A stretch of 64,000 bases of DNA from Aquilonibacter sp963820185 (GTDB taxonomy: Bacteria > Vulcanimicrobiota > Vulcanimicrobiia > Vulcanimicrobiales > Vulcanimicrobiaceae): NCBI GenBank assembly GCA_963820185.1, contig CAWFYV010000004.1, positions 186,001 through 250,000 on the forward strand, given 5' to 3'. The notes beneath the pieces are model-generated. The model did not search any database and was not told the DNA's origin. It worked only from the letters and a program-made list of their open reading frames with translations. Positions 17,637-25,670 of the stretch are shown piece after piece. Made by a program: the position numbers and the translations under genes. Position 1 is the first letter of the stretch; every line of letters begins with the position of its first letter.

Positions 17637-17666
17637 CCGCGATGTTTCAGTTGATCCACATCGCGG
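17637..17666. other. Stem-loop in flgE 5' leader
   Basis: A perfect 9-bp inverted repeat (arms 17637-17645 and 17658-17666, loop 12 bases) lies 21 bases upstream of the flgE ATG, in an 87-base gap. It may stabilise or gate translation of flgE. Confidence 0.6.
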
Positions 17667-17703
17667 CCGGAGCTCCGCAAGCGGTCCGCCCCGGTGAGTG
17701 TTC

Positions 17704-18126
17704 TTAAATAATTGCGGCCGAGTCGATGTTGGTGAAGACGTTGTCTTTCATCGAGTCGGAATCGACCGCGGTTATGACGGTCCGGTTCTTGATGCTCACG
17801 ATCATCGCAGTGTCGCGCACGATAAAGAGCGAGTTCTTCGCTCCCTTCGCCGCGGCTTTGTCGGCCATCGCGTTCATCTTGGTGACGTCTTCCGACGTCA
17901 AGCTGATGTTGCGCGATTGCAGACGCTGCATGGCGTGAGCTGAGAATTTCAGCGACTCGCCCGACGTTGCCGCCGGTGCTTGTTGCTGCGCCGCTACGTT
18001 GTCGAGTACCGCACGGAAGCTCGGCGACGAAGTCGGCGGAATTTCAACGGGTTTACCGACCGGACGCGCCGTTGGACCCGGGAGGATTCCCGGTTGATGG
18101 ACGCGGCTTATGTCGTTCGGATCCAC
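17704..18126 (-). CDS. TIGR02530-family flagellar operon protein
   Basis: This 140-residue protein matches the small flagellar operon family TIGR02530, encoded between flgD and flgE. A disordered, Pro-rich N-terminus is followed by a conserved region with KFSAHAMQRLQSRNISLTSEDVTKMNAMADKAAAKGAKNSLFIV and a C-terminal beta segment (RTVITAVDSDSMKDNVFTNID). Biochemical function is unknown; position and co-occurrence with flgD/flgE indicate hook assembly. The start is GTG at 18124-18126, next to the flgD stop. Confidence 0.85.
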   Translation of the reverse strand: MDPNDISRVHQPGILPGPTARPVGKPVEIPPTSSPSFRAVLDNVAAQQQAPAATSGESLKFSAHAMQRLQSRNISLTSEDVTKMNAMADKAAAKGAKNSLFIVRDTAMIVSIKNRTVITAVDSDSMKDNVFTNIDSAAII

Positions 18127-18127
18127 G

Positions 18128-18640
18128 TTATTGCCCCGAACTGCCTGTTCCGGTTAACGTCGAAGCGCTCCCGATGCCAACGATTTGGCTGGTCGAGAAG
18201 AGCAGCGGGTTGCCGTTACTATCGGTCATCGTTTGACCGGACGAGTTGGTCATCGTGAAGTACGGCTGACCGTTCTGCACGTCGATCGAGGAGATGATGC
18301 CCGTGACAGTCGACGAGTTCGAACCCGTCGAGCTCGTGCCCGTGTTGACCGTCGCTGCCTTGCCGATAAGCGAGGCGGCTTGCATCACGCCGAAGTTGCT
18401 CGAGAATGCCTGAAATGCACTGGTCATCTGTTGCTGATACTGCAGTTCAGACATTTGCGCCAACTGGGTGACGGATTCGGTCGCATCCTGAGGTTGATCC
18501 GGATTTTGGTTCTGCATTTCTGTGGTCAGCAATTGCAAGAACGCATCCGGCCCCAGGGTGTTGTCCGAAGTCGCCGCCGAGTTGTTGGCACCGGTCACCG
18601 TCGATGTTACTGGTGAGCCGACGCCTGTTGTGAGTCCCAT
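18128..18640 (-). CDS. flgD: Flagellar hook capping protein FlgD
   Basis: FlgD is the scaffold cap for hook polymerisation. The 170-residue protein contains the conserved N-terminal block LGPDAFLQLLTTEMQNQNPDQPQDATESVTQLAQMSELQYQQQM and a short C-terminal beta domain that starts with LIGKAATV. At 170 residues it is a compact FlgD without the larger Ig-like domains of enterobacteria. The ATG at 18638-18640 is preceded by GGAGGAAC. It lies between fliK and the TIGR02530 gene. Confidence 0.92.
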   Translation of the reverse strand: MGLTTGVGSPVTSTVTGANNSAATSDNTLGPDAFLQLLTTEMQNQNPDQPQDATESVTQLAQMSELQYQQQMTSAFQAFSSNFGVMQAASLIGKAATVNTGTSSTGSNSSTVTGIISSIDVQNGQPYFTMTNSSGQTMTDSNGNPLLFSTSQIVGIGSASTLTGTGSSGQ

Positions 18641-18649
18641 TAGTTCCTC

Positions 18650-20320
18650 CTATGCGAGGGAGTTAAAAAGCTCGAGTCCTGAACCGCTCAACAGCGAGGG
18701 TCCGGGATCCGAGGTTTCGCTAGCGTCGGCCGTCGCGGTGCCGTTCAACTCATGAACGACGTAGCGGCGCCCGAAACCGGCGGTACGATCCTTGCTTTGA
18801 TCTTTGCCCGCGTCACCGCCGGAAACGTCGACCGAGAAACCCGAAAGGGTCAACCCGGCCTCCGCGAGCGAGCGCGCGAGGTCTTGATGGTTGGCAACGA
18901 GCGCATTGGCAACGTCGGCGCTCTGCGCGATGACGTTTGCACTGACTTGGTTCCCCGATACGGTGAGGCGCATCGTCACCTGACCAAGGTTCTCCGGCTG
19001 CAGCTGCAACCGAATCTCCGAGGTCCCTTGGGCGAGCGTGCGCATCGTCATCCCGCTCAGCATTTGCTCGATGACCTGGTTCGCGTCGACCGAGCTGCCG
19101 CTGCCGTTCGATTGCGAAGCGTTTTGCGCTTGCGAACCGAGGTTGGCATTCGGCGGCGCGATAAGACTCGCCAGGTTGGCGCCCGAGGGCGTTTGCTGAG
19201 CGAGGTCTTGACCGAACGTATGTCCCGAGTTGCTGTTGGACGACGTGTTCGACGGAGATGAACTCGCGGCTACCGCACTGGGCTCCGCGTCCGCGAGGAT
19301 CGCTGCAAATCGTGCGGCGAGCATCGTGGGCGTGAGCGCCGGAGCGGCCGATGGGACGAGCGCCGTAGCGCTGGTCGCATCCGCATTGTCTGCGCCCGCC
19401 GCAGCTGCGCCGCCGTTCACCTGCGCGTCGACGCCCGCAGCACGCACGAGCATTCGTGCGAGCAGGTCGGGAGCATTCGACATCGTGATGTTTTGCTGCG
19501 AGCTAACCGCGTTTGCAGTTGCTTGGCTCAGAAGACCGGTTGTCACGGTTGACGGCGCGTTGCCTTGCGGCGTGTTTTGCGCGTCCGTCGCGACTGGACT
19601 TGTGATCTGCTGCGTTGCGAGTTGTACCGGGGTCGACGCCGCCGTACTCGATTGCACGGGCGACGGGGATGGGCGTACGGCTGGTGCCCCATTGGATACC
19701 GGCGCTTTGAGCGCCGCAACCACCGAGGCGAGAAGCGAACGAACAACCGACGAGACATCGAGCGTACTCGCTGTTCCGTTGGTTTCTTGTTGGTGGGCCG
19801 GGAGTTCTTTCGCCGAGTTGGCGTCCAAGAGGTTTCCCGCGATTTCGTTCTGCTGCCCTGTACCGTTTTGTGCATCCCTCGCGATTGTCTCGATCAGATT
19901 TTGTAATCGATCTGCGAGGGCGTCCGCTTCTTGTGCGGCATTCCCTGGCGGTCCATTACCTGGTGGCGAGAGCGCATTCGCGATCGTTTGCTTTACGGTG
20001 TTGCGTAGTCGATCGAGATCGCTCGCTGAGTATTGGCCCTTGAGCAGATTTGCTGCTGACGTGCTGATACTCTGGGCGAGCTGGTCGACGATCGTTGCCA
20101 TCGGTGTTCCGTTTTGCAACAGCGACGTGATTTGCGCGAGCAGATCCGCGTTTGTCGACGTTGTTGAAGACGGCGACGAGGATGATCCGCTTGCGTTTGC
20201 GAGTGAGGTTCCGAACAGCGACGCCCAATGTGCGCCTTTGCCCTTGCCGCTCGCGTGCGCCGTGCTGCCGGTGGCCAGATGTGCTGTCGTGGCCGGAAGC
20301 ACCGATGTGATGGAAAGCAT
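18650..20320 (-). CDS. fliK: Flagellar hook-length control protein FliK
   Basis: FliK is the exported molecular ruler that sets hook length and triggers the FlhB switch. The large Ala/Ser/Thr-rich N-terminal two thirds is low-complexity. The C-terminal Flg_hook domain (about 415-510) has the signature IRLQLQPENLGQVTMRLTVS. An in-frame GTG at 20333-20335 sits inside the Shine-Dalgarno sequence AGGAGG. I prefer the ATG at 20318-20320 (MLSITSVLPATT), though its spacing of 14 bases is long, so the start is uncertain. It is the first gene of the long hook/stator/C-ring/export operon. A second FliK-like gene is at 38-40 kb. Confidence 0.9.
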   Translation of the reverse strand: MLSITSVLPATTAHLATGSTAHASGKGKGAHWASLFGTSLANASGSSSSPSSTTSTNADLLAQITSLLQNGTPMATIVDQLAQSISTSAANLLKGQYSASDLDRLRNTVKQTIANALSPPGNGPPGNAAQEADALADRLQNLIETIARDAQNGTGQQNEIAGNLLDANSAKELPAHQQETNGTASTLDVSSVVRSLLASVVAALKAPVSNGAPAVRPSPSPVQSSTAASTPVQLATQQITSPVATDAQNTPQGNAPSTVTTGLLSQATANAVSSQQNITMSNAPDLLARMLVRAAGVDAQVNGGAAAAGADNADATSATALVPSAAPALTPTMLAARFAAILADAEPSAVAASSSPSNTSSNSNSGHTFGQDLAQQTPSGANLASLIAPPNANLGSQAQNASQSNGSGSSVDANQVIEQMLSGMTMRTLAQGTSEIRLQLQPENLGQVTMRLTVSGNQVSANVIAQSADVANALVANHQDLARSLAEAGLTLSGFSVDVSGGDAGKDQSKDRTAGFGRRYVVHELNGTATADASETSDPGPSLLSGSGLELFNSLA

Positions 20321-20403
20321 GCTTATTTGATTCACCTCCTCTCTTCTTATTTGGCCTCGAATACCAAAACGGAGAGCACGGCCAGGGATGCCCTCATTTA
20401 AGA

Positions 20404-20431
20404 TGTTCGGCCCCGAGGGGACTCAGGTTTA
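20404..20431 (-). promoter_or_regulatory. Candidate sigma-28 promoter for fliK operon
   Basis: Minus-strand TAAA (20431-20428) is followed by 16 bases and GCCGAACA (from 20411), six of eight matching GCCGATAA. It sits between trpG and fliK, at the head of the 10.7-kb flagellar operon. A short GC-rich inverted repeat (CCCCTCGGGG) lies in the spacer and might also end trpG transcripts. Confidence 0.4.
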
Positions 20432-20433
20432 GG

Positions 20434-21036
20434 CTAGGCGGGGACCCGTTGGGTCAGCCCGGCGATGGTCAGCATCGACCGCAGGAGCCGTCCTCCGTGC
20501 TCGCTGAGGACGGATTCGGGATGGAACTGGACCCCGTGGATGGGGAGATGACGGTGGGCGATGCCTTGCACCACACCGTCGGAGCTCTGGGCGCTGATGT
20601 GCAGCAAGCCGGGCAGGGTCGCTGGATCGAGGCAGAGGGAGTGGTAGCGGGTCGCCGTGAGCGGCGATGGCAAGCCGGAGAACACACCGGTCCCGTCGTG
20701 GTCGATGCGACTGGTCTTGCCGTGCATCTGCGAGGGAGCGTGGATCACGCTCGCGCCCAGCGCCTCGCCGATCGCCTGCAGGCCGAGGCAGACCCCGAAA
20801 ACCGGCATCCCGCGCTCGATCGCCGCGCGGAGCACGCGCATCATCTGCGGCTTTTCCGACGGATTGCCCGGTCCCGGTCCAACGACCAGCATCCGGTAGG
20901 CTTCGAGCAGCGCCGGCTCGAGCTGCGGATCATCGTTGAGGATGACCGAGGGCTGCGCACCCTGGGAAGCCAGCAGGTGCACCACGTTATAGGTAAAGCT
21001 GTCGTAGTTATCGATGAAGAGGACGCTCGCGCTCAT
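20434..21036 (-). CDS. trpG: Glutamine amidotransferase component of anthranilate/aminodeoxychorismate synthase
   Basis: TrpG/PabA supplies ammonia from glutamine to the synthase partner. The 200-residue protein has the class I triad: Cys in FGVCLGLQAIGEALG, His in GVQFHPES, Glu two residues later. It also has the family motif MHGKTSRIDHDG and starts SASVLFIDNYDSFTYNVV. The ATG at 21034-21036 overlaps the trpE stop (CTATGAGC), so an N-terminal extension is rejected. One such protein often serves both tryptophan and folate synthesis; no second copy is visible here. It sits inside the flagellar region. Confidence 0.88.
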   Translation of the reverse strand: MSASVLFIDNYDSFTYNVVHLLASQGAQPSVILNDDPQLEPALLEAYRMLVVGPGPGNPSEKPQMMRVLRAAIERGMPVFGVCLGLQAIGEALGASVIHAPSQMHGKTSRIDHDGTGVFSGLPSPLTATRYHSLCLDPATLPGLLHISAQSSDGVVQGIAHRHLPIHGVQFHPESVLSEHGGRLLRSMLTIAGLTQRVPA

Positions 21037-22364
21037 AGATCTACCCCCAACATTTCGCGCGCGATGCCTGTCTTGTGCAGCACTTCGTCGTATTCCGCTT
21101 CCGGGTCGCTGTCGGCAACAATGCCGGCTGAGGCCTGCCAGTAAACACGGCCGCCCTGCACGTGCAGACTGCGCAGCGTGATGCACGAATCGAAATCACC
21201 GCCGAACGACCAGCGTCCGACGCTGCCGGCGTAAAAGCCACGCGTGACCGGTTCGAGTTCATCGATCAGCTGCATCGCGCGGACCTTCGGCGTACCGGTC
21301 ACGGTGCCGGCCGGAAAACCGGCGCGGAACAGATCGAGCCCATCGCACTCCTCGCGCAACGTGCCGACCAGATCCGAAACGATGTGCATGACGTGACTGT
21401 ACCGCTCGATCTGCAACAGTTCGTCGACCGCCACCGAGCCATACTGACATACCATTCCGAGATCGTTGCGGCCGAGGTCGACCAGCATCACGTGTTCGGC
21501 GCGCTCCTTTTCATTTGCCAGCAGCTCGCGCGCGATATGCGCATCCTCTTCATCGTCGGCTCCCCGCGACCGCGTTCCGGCAAGCGGACGAATGCGCGCC
21601 CTGCGCCCTTCCAGCCGAACGAGGAATTCCGGCGATGCACCCAAGACCGTTCCAAACGGGCCGTCGACATAGAACATGTATGGTGATGGGTTGCGACGGC
21701 GTAGGGCACGATAGAGGTCGAACGGATCGCCTTCGAGCGTCGCATCGAAACGGATGCCCAGTTGCAACTGGTATACGTCGCCGTCGTAGATGTGCGCCTT
21801 GACGCGCGCGACCTTCTCGAGGTACGTTGCGCGATCCATCGACGCGTGTGACCTGCCCGACGCGCGCACTGGGCGCGCAAACTGCGGCGCCTGCGACTCC
21901 AGACGCGCGACGTAGCCCCGCAGCCGTGCATCGACCTCGTCCGCATTCTCGCCACACCCCCAGAGAATCAGCGAATGCGTCAGGTGGTCGAAGATCAGCC
22001 AGGTCGCCGGCACCGCAACGTACGCCGCGGGCATGGCCGGCGGATCTTGGGCGCGCGGCGATAAACGCGCAAACGGGCGTGCAGCATCGTAAGCGAACGC
22101 AACGAGCGCGCCTCCCCAGTTGCTCGCCTCATCATCGGGTGGCCGATGCTTGGCGACCAACGCGCGCACGTTATCCAGCAGATCCGGCGTTGCATCGAAC
22201 GATCGCGCCGCAAGATAGTCGAGTCCGACAAATGAGTAACGCGAGATTTTTCCGCCGTGCTCGACGCTTTCGAGAAGGCACGAGGCGCCCGCGGTCGCGA
22301 GCGCGAGATACGCGCCGATCGGCGAGAGGACGTCGGCGGGAAGCGTGCGTGTGCGGACGATCAA
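21033..22364 (-). CDS. trpE: Anthranilate synthase component I (chorismate-binding)
   Basis: The enzyme converts chorismate and ammonia to anthranilate. The 443 residues include the feedback-inhibition motif LLES (SCLLESVEHGGKISRYSFVG, about residues 29-48) and the chorismate-binding C-terminal half, with PLAGTRSRG, EKERAEHVMLVDLGRNDLG and FPAGTVTGTPKVRAM. The PLAGT sequence (Ala, not the Lys of PabB PIKGT) and the LLES motif favour TrpE over PabB. It is shorter than many TrpE proteins (about 500). The start appears to be TTG at 22362-22364, only 11 bases past the MotE-like gene, so it may be read with the fliF operon. No other trp genes are near. Confidence 0.82.
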   Translation of the reverse strand: MIVRTRTLPADVLSPIGAYLALATAGASCLLESVEHGGKISRYSFVGLDYLAARSFDATPDLLDNVRALVAKHRPPDDEASNWGGALVAFAYDAARPFARLSPRAQDPPAMPAAYVAVPATWLIFDHLTHSLILWGCGENADEVDARLRGYVARLESQAPQFARPVRASGRSHASMDRATYLEKVARVKAHIYDGDVYQLQLGIRFDATLEGDPFDLYRALRRRNPSPYMFYVDGPFGTVLGASPEFLVRLEGRRARIRPLAGTRSRGADDEEDAHIARELLANEKERAEHVMLVDLGRNDLGMVCQYGSVAVDELLQIERYSHVMHIVSDLVGTLREECDGLDLFRAGFPAGTVTGTPKVRAMQLIDELEPVTRGFYAGSVGRWSFGGDFDSCITLRSLHVQGGRVYWQASAGIVADSDPEAEYDEVLHKTGIAREMLGVDL

Positions 22365-22374
22365 GACGCCGCGT

Positions 22375-23025
22375 TTACCGCTTGAGCGAGGGATTCTCCT
22401 GCGTCAGCTGCGCCGCAAATGCCGGCGGTACGGCATCCAGAATCGCACCGGCGTCGTCCGGCGACATCAGCGCGAGCACGCGTGCTACATAGGGTACCGG
22501 CAACCGCTGAACGACCTTCGCAGCGTTCTCGGGTTGCATATTCGCCCAGAGCTGGGCGGTGCGCCGCATATCTTGCGTTGCATTCGATGCAAGATCGCTA
22601 CCGCCACTCGTTGTGGTCGGATTGTTCGGGCTGCCGGCGGCCGGCGCTGCGCTCGGCGCAGCAGCACCGGCACCGCGAGAATTTGCCGCCTGCGTCTGGA
22701 ACTGACTTATCTGCGCGTTGAGCGAACTGATCTGCTTATCTTTGGCCGCACTTTGGGTTTGCAGATCGGAAATCTGCGATTGCAACTGTACGATCTGTTT
22801 ATTCTTATCGGTAATGACTTGGTTCTGGGCCGCAAAATGGAACGGCGTCGCGATCGTATCGAAGCGGGCACCAAGGTTTTGCATGAGCGGCTGCAAGGGG
22901 CCGCCGGTGATGACATTGCGCGACGGCGCCCACACGAACGCAAAGACGACAAGCGCGATTGCGATCGCGGGCAAAATCAACCGCTTCCACGGAAACGGCT
23001 TGCGCCGCCGGCGGGTGACGATCAC
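22375..23025 (-). CDS. MotE-like flagellar protein (MgtE N-domain type)
   Basis: The 216-residue protein has a basic N-terminus, one membrane helix (about 17-33) and a long coiled coil (about 65-115: DKNKQIVQLQSQISDLQTQSAAKDKQISSLNAQI). An Ala/Pro linker follows, then a C-terminal helical domain (about 150-215) with MQPENAAKVVQRLPVPYVARVLALMSPDDAGAIL, like the MgtE N-terminal domain. This is the layout of MotE/YlxF-type proteins encoded after fliJ, which help stabilise stators or the motor. The GTG start overlaps the fliJ stop (GTGA). The precise function is not shown by the sequence. Confidence 0.78.
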   Translation of the reverse strand: MIVTRRRRKPFPWKRLILPAIAIALVVFAFVWAPSRNVITGGPLQPLMQNLGARFDTIATPFHFAAQNQVITDKNKQIVQLQSQISDLQTQSAAKDKQISSLNAQISQFQTQAANSRGAGAAAPSAAPAAGSPNNPTTTSGGSDLASNATQDMRRTAQLWANMQPENAAKVVQRLPVPYVARVLALMSPDDAGAILDAVPPAFAAQLTQENPSLKR

Positions 23026-23477
23026 GGCGTACCTCCTACTTGTGCCCGTCCGAACCGGCGGGCATTACCATCGTCGAGTTCCTTTTGCTCGACGCGCTGC
23101 TCTTCTTTCACGTACGCCTCGCGGCGGCGCTCCTTCAACTTCTCGACGACCTTCTTCTCTTTACTCGCTTCGAGCAATTCCGCGCGCGCTCGGTCGAGCG
23201 CCACACGGCGTTCGGCGACGATCCGGATCTGCGCGACGATGCACCGATCGAGAAACTGCAAGTGGGCGTAGATGCTCTGCAGCTCGCGCGTCTCCAGCTT
23301 CTTGTGCTTGTCGCGCAGCATCGCCGCATGCACGCGAAACTCTTCGTTGAGCCGCTCGAGCTCGCGCTCGGCCTCGTCGAGCGCGCGCTTGCGCTGTGCG
23401 ACCACGAGTTGTTTCTCGTCTTCAATGCGCTTACGATGATCGAGCACCGGCTGCAGGGCAAAAGCAAACTTCTTCAC
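23022..23477 (-). CDS. fliJ: Flagellar export chaperone-escort FliJ
   Basis: FliJ is the coiled-coil stalk of the export ATPase, linking FliI to FlhA. The 151-residue product starts KKFAFALQPVLDHRKRIEDE, is almost entirely helical and charged, and has the right length. The GTG start overlaps the fliI stop as GTGA. It lies between fliI and the MotE-like gene. Confidence 0.9.
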   Translation of the reverse strand: MKKFAFALQPVLDHRKRIEDEKQLVVAQRKRALDEAERELERLNEEFRVHAAMLRDKHKKLETRELQSIYAHLQFLDRCIVAQIRIVAERRVALDRARAELLEASKEKKVVEKLKERRREAYVKEEQRVEQKELDDGNARRFGRAQVGGTP

Positions 23478-24790
23478 GTCACACTCATCAGCTTCGCCAG
23501 CGTCTGCTCGTGCGAGCTGGTCTCATAGATTCCCTGACGGAGGAAGTGCCGGATACCCTCGATCTTGGAGAGCGCCAGGTCGACCCGCGGATTGCTGCCC
23601 GGCACGTACGCGCCGATGTTAATGAGGTCTTCAGCGTCCTTGTATGTGGCGAGCAGGTCGCGCACCGCCGATGCCGCCGAATACTGGTTCGCGTCGGCGA
23701 CGTCGGGCATAACGCGGCTCACGCTCTGCAACACGTCGATCGCGGGATAATGATTGGCCGAGGCGAGTTGGCGCGAAAGTACGATGTGCCCGTCAAGGAT
23801 CGAGCGCACGGCGTCGGCAACCGGCTCATTCATGTCATCGCCGTCGACCAGGACCGCGAAGAGCCCGGTGATCGTTCCGCGCTGCGAGGTTCCCGCGCGC
23901 TCGAGCAATTTGGGCAAGAGCGCAAAGACCGACGGGGTGTAGCCACGGGTGGTGGTCGGTTCGCCGATCGCAAGGCCAACTTCCCGTTGCGCCATCGCAA
24001 AACGCGTCACAGAATCCATCATGAACATTACGTCGAGGCCTTGATCGCGGAAATACTCGGCGATCGTCATTGCGACGAACGCGGCCTTGATGCGTACCAG
24101 CGCCGGCTGGTCGCTCGTCGACACCACCACCACGCTGCGGCGTAGCCCTTCCTCTCCCAGATCGCGCTCGATGAAGTCGCGCACTTCTTTGCCGCGCTCA
24201 CCGACGAGCGCGATCACGTTGACGTCGGCGGCGGTATTGCGCGCAATCATACCGAGAATCGTCGATTTCCCGACCCCAGAGCCCGCGAAGATACCGACGC
24301 GTTGGCCTTTGCCGCACGTCAGCAAGCCGTCGATCGCGCGGATGCCAAGCGGCAGTGCTTCGGTCACACGCTTGCGCGAAAGGGGCGGGGGCGGGGCGGC
24401 GGTAACGACCGCGCGATTGTCTGCGACGATTGTGCCCTTGCCGTCGATCGGCCGGCCGAGGCCGCCGAGCACGCGTCCGAGCAAATGATCGGTAACGCCG
24501 ATCTCAAGCGGCGCGCCGTGCGCGACGACGTCACTACCGGCGCCGATGCCCATCAACTCGCCAAGCGGCATGATCAAGACTTTGTTGTCGCGGAAGCCGA
24601 CGACTTCGGCCAGCACCGGTTCGGCCGTACGCTTATACGAGATCGAGCACGTCTCGCCGATGGCCATGTTCGGGCCGAGGCTCTCAATCACGACGCCAAT
24701 CACTTGCCGCACTTTTCCGTACTGCCGCACCAAATCGGCGCCGCGCAGCGCCTCGAGGTATGGCTCGGCGGAAAAGGCTGGAGCTTCCAT
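23474..24790 (-). CDS. fliI: Flagellar export ATPase FliI
   Basis: FliI energises substrate unfolding and export at the base of the flagellum. The 438 residues have the F1-beta-like fold with Walker A (GIFAGSGVGKSTILGMIAR), the catalytic Glu in ALVGERGKEVRDFIE, and Walker B (LDVMFMMDSVTRFAMAQREVGLAIGEPTTTRGY). The ATG at 24788-24790 is clear; it lies 12 bases after fliH. Normal length. Confidence 0.96.
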   Translation of the reverse strand: MEAPAFSAEPYLEALRGADLVRQYGKVRQVIGVVIESLGPNMAIGETCSISYKRTAEPVLAEVVGFRDNKVLIMPLGELMGIGAGSDVVAHGAPLEIGVTDHLLGRVLGGLGRPIDGKGTIVADNRAVVTAAPPPPLSRKRVTEALPLGIRAIDGLLTCGKGQRVGIFAGSGVGKSTILGMIARNTAADVNVIALVGERGKEVRDFIERDLGEEGLRRSVVVVSTSDQPALVRIKAAFVAMTIAEYFRDQGLDVMFMMDSVTRFAMAQREVGLAIGEPTTTRGYTPSVFALLPKLLERAGTSQRGTITGLFAVLVDGDDMNEPVADAVRSILDGHIVLSRQLASANHYPAIDVLQSVSRVMPDVADANQYSAASAVRDLLATYKDAEDLINIGAYVPGSNPRVDLALSKIEGIRHFLRQGIYETSSHEQTLAKLMSVT

Positions 24791-24802
24791 CGGCGCTACG
24801 CG

Positions 24803-25666
24803 CTAACTAGCTTGGGCTGGAGATGAAAGCATCTCCGGCTCACCAAGCGCGATGTCATCGTCACTCAAGATCGCGCGTCGCGCCTCGCGAATCTGCGTCG
24901 AGATCTTCGAGTCGATCGTGCCCGCATCGGTCTCTACCACAACACCACCACGATCGACGCGCTGATCTTCGACGATGCGCAAGTGCTCGACATCACCCGA
25001 AGCGATAATCTCGTCGCGATGCTGGCGAATCATATCGAGATCGATTGGATTGACTCGTAGCGTCACCACTTCGTGGCTGACCAGTCGCGTCAGCGCTTGT
25101 CGCACGTTTTCGATGATGATGTTCTGATTCGTCTGCAATTCAGAATGCACCACGCGCTCGGCGATCGCCATTGCGAGTCGGGCGAGCTCGGGCTCCGCAG
25201 CTGCGATCACCGCGCTACGCTGGGCTCGCACGCTCTCGATCAACTCGCGGATTGTCGTGATTACCGGGGCAAGCTCATCCTCGGCCGAGCTCTTACCGGC
25301 CGTATAGCCTTGCTCGTGGCCAGATTCGCGCGCGTCTTCTTCGAGTTTGGCAATTCGCGCTTGGGCGGCAGTGACGAGATCGATCGCCTTACGCTCGGCC
25401 TGTCGAATGAGGCTTTCCGCGTCACCGGCGGCGCGGTCGACGATGGCTTCCGCGTCGCTCCGAAGCTGCTGCCAATTCACCGTCTCCTGCGGCGGCGGCA
25501 ACGTGATGCGTTCGGTGTGGCCGTTCGTCGAGGGCGCAGCAACGCGCACCGTCGGGTTCGCATCGAGCTCGCGCGGCGCTTCGGCCTCCACGAGCTGTTC
25601 GGCACGCGGGACTTCGACGACGTATTTCGCGTCGACGAAGCGCGCAGATTTGACTATTTTACCCAC
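24803..25666 (-). CDS. fliH: Flagellar assembly protein FliH
   Basis: FliH is the peripheral stator of the FliI ATPase. The open frame extends upstream inside fliG. The likely start is the GTG at 25664-25666, four bases after the fliG stop, giving about 287 residues beginning GKIVKSARFVDAKYVVEV. A long helical region (about 75-165) precedes a C-terminal V-ATPase E-subunit-like domain (about 170-270: AEPELARLAMAIAERVVHSELQTNQ). Sequence divergence is normal for FliH; neighbours fliG and fliI fix the call. I see no good Shine-Dalgarno sequence, so coupling to fliG is likely. Confidence 0.88.
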   Translation of the reverse strand: MGKIVKSARFVDAKYVVEVPRAEQLVEAEAPRELDANPTVRVAAPSTNGHTERITLPPPQETVNWQQLRSDAEAIVDRAAGDAESLIRQAERKAIDLVTAAQARIAKLEEDARESGHEQGYTAGKSSAEDELAPVITTIRELIESVRAQRSAVIAAAEPELARLAMAIAERVVHSELQTNQNIIIENVRQALTRLVSHEVVTLRVNPIDLDMIRQHRDEIIASGDVEHLRIVEDQRVDRGGVVVETDAGTIDSKISTQIREARRAILSDDDIALGEPEMLSSPAQAS

Positions 25667-25670
25667 GACG

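Noticed and set aside
19230..20330. 366-codon plus-strand ORF antisense to fliK
   Set aside because: Opposite strand of a low-complexity coding gene, no start context and no domain.
21033..22364. Aminodeoxychorismate synthase (pabB) call
   Set aside because: PLAGT (Ala) instead of PIKGT (Lys), and an LLES feedback motif, favour anthranilate synthase.
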